The position numbers and the translations under genes were made by a program. A DNA stretch of 64,000 nucleotides from positions 341,001 through 405,000 of the forward strand of contig CM061251.1 of NCBI GenBank assembly GCA_022605425.2, in the 5' to 3' direction. Shown one piece after another: positions 60,800-64,000 of the stretch. A model generated the notes under the pieces. The model worked only from the letters and a program-made list of their open reading frames with translations. It was not told the DNA's origin and made no database searches. The DNA is from Hamiltosporidium tvaerminnensis (taxonomy: Eukaryota; Microsporidia; Dubosqiidae). The stretch's first letter is position 1. Each line of letters opens with the position of its first letter.

Positions 60800-61171
60800 A
60801 TTTTTGTAAAATTGCCAATCAAGATTCTTTATGATTTAAAAGACTAAATTACTTTGTTATTTTAAAATATAATCCTATTAATGAACCCTTCATAAATTAT
60901 TCTACCTTTTATTGCTTTAGCAACAATGATTTAATTGTACTCCCCTGAATATTCTCTATTATTTAATTATCTTAAATCTATCTATTCTTCAATTGTTTGA
61001 TTATCTATTGGGTATGAAATATTTGCCGCCTAAATATTTATTTACAATATATCGATTAACACAGAACCATATCTTATTCTCAAACCTCTATTAAGGCATA
61101 ACCATCTATGTTTTCTATTAAAATCTGTAAATAAAACATTTTTCTATTCAATTTTCATCCTCTAATCTTTA
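60800..61171. other. Intergenic region
   Basis: AT-rich DNA between the mannosyltransferase and the SNARE-like gene. No gene seen; it contains the downstream gene's promoter. Confidence 0.5.
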
Positions 61172-61174
61172 CCC
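61172..61174 (+). promoter_or_regulatory. CCC motif before the Sec20-like gene
   Basis: TTTACCCTCA directly precedes the ATG at 61178, matching the ACCC signal of the other conserved genes in the window. Confidence 0.6.
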
Positions 61175-61177
61175 TCA

Positions 61178-61765
61178 ATGGAAGACTTTACTATCGATAA
61201 TTTGTTAGTTCAAAAGAAATTTAAAAATGAAAAGGATTTAAAAGAATACGCTTTAAACATCCGTAGGTCAATACAAGACTACGAAATATTTTTATATGAA
61301 AATGACAAGTATTCAAACCAAGAAGAAGAAAAAATAAAAGAAATGAGAAAAAGATTATCAGAATATATAACAATAACAACCAAAAATATAAAAAACACGC
61401 CCAAAGAGGAAATAAAAGAAGAACATAAAGAAATATTTGAGACGGTTAAACTTGTAGCACGACAAGTAACCAAAGCAGATGTAAATACACAGTTATTAGA
61501 AAAAAGTACTTTAAAACTTAAAGGATTGAATTATTCTAATAAAGAAATTGAAAGAGAAATACAAAATACAAGAAATAATATACTTAGAAGTAAAAAAGAA
61601 GAAAGAAAAGAAATAATATGTTTAATTATAGGATTTCTTGTATTTATTGGTGTTTGTTTTTATATAATACTTGATAGACTTCATGTTGCTAAATTTATTG
61701 TATTTTTAATAAGAAATTGTTTATTTCGTCTTAATAATGTACCGAATAGATCAGATGAGACATAA
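61178..61765 (+). CDS. Sec20-like SNARE, 195 aa
   Basis: Sec20 (BNIP1) is an ER Qb-SNARE acting in retrograde Golgi-to-ER fusion. This protein is charged and helical over residues 10-145. It then has STLKLKGLNYSNKEIEREIQ, a spacing like the Sec20 SNARE-motif end, followed by NNILRSKKEERKEI and one membrane segment (about 146-165, ICLIIGFLVFIGVCFYIIL) with DRLHV after it. This agrees with BNIP1's order (LI-x-KYNRRELTDK, then a hydrophobic anchor and KKRLFP). The length is close to human BNIP1 (228 aa). A second, weaker hydrophobic stretch (173-184) and a ~30-residue tail follow the anchor, which is unusual for a tail-anchored SNARE. Use1 or another SNARE is the alternative. The start fits the CCC motif. 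Confidence 0.5.
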   Translation: MEDFTIDNLLVQKKFKNEKDLKEYALNIRRSIQDYEIFLYENDKYSNQEEEKIKEMRKRLSEYITITTKNIKNTPKEEIKEEHKEIFETVKLVARQVTKADVNTQLLEKSTLKLKGLNYSNKEIEREIQNTRNNILRSKKEERKEIICLIIGFLVFIGVCFYIILDRLHVAKFIVFLIRNCLFRLNNVPNRSDET

Positions 61766-61818
61766 ATATTAAAATTTTTACTTTCCTATCTTATAAATTT
61801 TATATTTATCATAAATTA

Positions 61819-62568
61819 ATGAGCAAGATTTATTTCTTAAAATCTTTTATTTTATTTTCTATCTTATTGATCCATTATATTTTAATCGAGGATTTAAATC
61901 AAAAATCTATAATTTATTTTAAACATTATTTCATTTTCTATCTTATTGATCCATTATATCTTAATCAGGATTTAACTCAAAAATCTATAATTTATTTTAA
62001 AGATTGTTTTATTTTCTATCTTATTGATCCATTATATTTTAATCAGGATTTAACTCAAAAATCTATAATTTATTTTAAAGATTGTTTTATTTTCTATCTT
62101 ATTGATCCATTATATTTTAATCAGGATATATATCAAAAATCTATAATTTATTTTAAACATTATTTTATTTTCTATCTTATTGATCCATTATATTTTAATC
62201 AGGATTTAACTCAAAAATCTATAATTTATTTTAAAGATTGTTTTATTTTCTATCTTATTGATCCATTATATTTTAATCAGGATTTAACTCAAAAATCTAT
62301 AATTTATTTTAAAGATTGTTTTATTTTCTATCTTATTGATCCATTATATCTTAATCAGGATTTAACTCAAAAATCCATAATTTATTTTAAACATTGTTTT
62401 ATTTTCTATCTTATTGATCCATTTTATTTTAATCAGGATTTAAATCAAAAATCTATAATTTATTTTAAAGATTGTTTTATTTCAAAATTACATTTTTTAA
62501 TATTTACATATTTTATCTCTTATAATATATTTCTTCAATCAACATTAAATAAATTAAAAAAAATATAA
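61819..62568 (+). CDS. Hypothetical ORF made of 26-residue repeats, 249 aa
   Basis: The frame is almost entirely a 78-bp tandem repeat with eight units (about 61857-62480), each encoding a version of YFKDCFIFYLIDPLYFNQDL followed by TQKSII. The repeat is very AT-rich and 78 is a multiple of three, so the open frame can be a by-product of the minisatellite. The units differ at a few sites (His/Asp, Leu/Phe, Thr/Asn), partly conservative. There is no CCC motif before the ATG and only 53 bp separate it from the Sec20-like stop. It could be a repetitive membrane-associated protein, since each unit has a hydrophobic core, but I favour a noncoding satellite. A non-repeat end (residues 220-249) is present. 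Confidence 0.35.
   Translation: MSKIYFLKSFILFSILLIHYILIEDLNQKSIIYFKHYFIFYLIDPLYLNQDLTQKSIIYFKDCFIFYLIDPLYFNQDLTQKSIIYFKDCFIFYLIDPLYFNQDIYQKSIIYFKHYFIFYLIDPLYFNQDLTQKSIIYFKDCFIFYLIDPLYFNQDLTQKSIIYFKDCFIFYLIDPLYLNQDLTQKSIIYFKHCFIFYLIDPFYFNQDLNQKSIIYFKDCFISKLHFLIFTYFISYNIFLQSTLNKLKKI
61857..62480 (+). repeat. 78-bp minisatellite, eight units
   Basis: Each unit contains TTTTCTATCTTATTGATCCA followed by an ATTATATTTTAATCAGGATT block and AAAAATCTATAATTTATTTT. Similarity between units is very high, suggesting recent expansion or homogenisation. Confidence 0.93.
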
Positions 62569-63639
62569 ATTTATTGCAAATTAGATTAATAAAAGAATTT
62601 TAGATAGGAAGGATGAAGTATTGATTTAAAGATTTTTTTACCTTAAAAAATACATTTAGTGTATTAAGAATTAATGGTAGAAACAATGATATCCTAATAA
62701 ATTAAAAATAATATTTTTTTAAATTATAGTAAATAGAATATAATTTATATTAATTTTGAGTTTTTTACTGTAGGAATACTTTATTTCTAATACATACTTT
62801 TAATTTTTGGTATAAATTTTCGTAAATAGAAATGCTTACAAAATTTATTTTATTAAAATTTTATTTCTTAAAAATTACTTTGGTTGGGAACAGGTCTAAT
62901 TTTACTTTGAGAATTACTTTAAAATGAACAAAATTATTTTATATTCGTTAATGAGATAATACATTTAAGAATTTTTGATGAGATATACTAATATGTATTT
63001 TATAATTAAATCAGCTCCAAAATCCGTATTTAAATACATGAATAACATCTGGTAAAAAAAATCAAAGGATAAACGACATATAAACCAAAATAATATCATG
63101 TGGAAACCATGAACTATTATTAGAAACAAGTAAGTTAGGCAAATACTTTTTTATAAAAAAAATATAAATTAACTTCAATAATTAGTTTCTAAATTTTAAA
63201 ATTTAAAATTTTCTTGTTTATCTAGTGAAGTAGATTTGTAAATGTGTACAATCTACAAAGCAAAAGTTTATTTTAATATATTTATTTACTTATAAGAAAA
63301 ATATAAATCCAGAGGAACTATTGAAAGAAAGCATTAGAATAAATATTCTATAATCTATACTAATTAAAACTTTTCTTAATATTTCTACTCATTTTATTTT
63401 ATTATTCTTTAAATCATAGTTGATTTTTAATACAATGTTGGATAATAATACAAATACAATTAAATAAAATTTAAGACATTTAAACATATATTATTCTATT
63501 ACAATAAAACTACTAAGTACTTGAATTTATTTTAGTCTGATAGGAATTCAAAAGAAATTTATAAAAAGTTTATTTATTTAATTAAAAATTTATTTTTAAA
63601 AAATAAAAAAAGTTTTACTACCTGAGTAAAATATTTAGT
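62569..63639. other. AT-rich gene-free region
   Basis: No coding frame or repeat recognised. Confidence 0.45.
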
Positions 63640-63895
63640 GTGGAAAGAAGATGTCCACATTTAAAACTATCTGATTGTGAATGTGTGCGTGAAATTGTTG
63701 TTAAAATCGATGTTGATATTTTAGTGTGATATAAACCACATTAAATCTATAGGAAATCCCTTATAATCCCGAGTTACAACTGATTAAAAGAGACAAGTGG
63801 AAAATTCGCTGTTTTTAATACTGGACACCGAAAGGTAAAAGAGGAAATGAATAAATATGTAAGTAAAATATTTCCATTTAAAATTATTTAAGAAC
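63640..63895 (+). repeat. R1 repeat, decayed 5' fragment (copy E)
   Basis: The order of blocks follows the first ~240 bp of the R1 element: CCACATTTAAAACTATCTG, GTGTGCGTGAAATTGTTGTT, ATAAACCACATTAAATCTA, GAGTTACAACTGATTAAAAG and GTAAGTAAAATATTTCCA. It is strongly diverged and AT-shifted. The rest of the element is not recognisable before the window ends. Confidence 0.5.
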
Positions 63896-64000
63896 CGAAA
63901 ATTAATCTTGAAATCATAAGATTTTGTGAAATAATGGTTATTTCTTATAAATGAAAGATATTTTAGATATGAATATTTCTTATAAAATGAAAGATATTTT

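Overview
The window is very AT-rich eukaryotic DNA with low gene density. The recognisable genes have no detectable introns and are typical of a fungus or microsporidian: eIF1A, valyl-tRNA synthetase, a GT15 mannosyltransferase, a Sec20-like SNARE, a TMEM33/Pom33-like membrane protein and a BRD8-like bromodomain protein. A short CCC motif lies just upstream of the ATG in five of these six genes, a signal described for microsporidia. The low gene density, many decayed genes, LINE/SINE-like elements and multicopy LRR and RhoGAP families suggest an expanded-genome microsporidian such as Hamiltosporidium or a similar lineage. This is inference from the sequence; no search was run.

Layout. 0.5-2.1 kb: Ser-rich hypothetical gene. 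3.4-6.9 kb: two inverted copies of a ~715-bp GC-richer repeat (family R1) around a BRD8-like gene. 7.3-8.0 kb: a decayed R1 copy. 9.4-11 kb: housekeeping pair eIF1A and TMEM33-like, separated by a 38-bp tandem repeat. 11.4-15.7 kb: first arm of a ~4.3-kb inverted duplication carrying a frameshifted RhoGAP gene. 15.7-32.5 kb: mostly gene debris, namely an LRR-family pseudogene, several unidentified decayed genes, a short retroposon (family R2) with target-site duplications, the 3' end of a decayed R2/R4-type LINE, and a third, strongly decayed RhoGAP copy. 32.5-36.2 kb: no recognised content. 36.2-41.5 kb: valyl-tRNA synthetase on the minus strand, enlarged by several low-complexity insertions and interrupted by one frameshift and two in-frame stops. 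42.0-42.7 kb: third good R1 copy. 43.0-47.4 kb: second arm of the duplication with an intact RhoGAP gene. 48.2 kb: integrase relic. 49.9 kb: second full R2 retroposon. 50.7-53.1 kb: frameshifted secreted LRR-type gene. 53.2 kb: tRNA-derived SINE-like element. 53.5-59.8 kb: nothing intact. 59.8-62.6 kb: GT15 mannosyltransferase, Sec20-like SNARE and a 78-bp repeat ORF. A last R1 fragment lies near the right end.

The conserved genes serve core functions (translation initiation, tRNA charging, ER/Golgi membrane traffic, glycosylation, chromatin) and are not an operon. The accessory part shows LINE-driven retroposition, segmental duplication and expansion of families that are then lost by frameshift and decay. 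No CRISPR array, intact tRNA gene or rRNA gene was seen.
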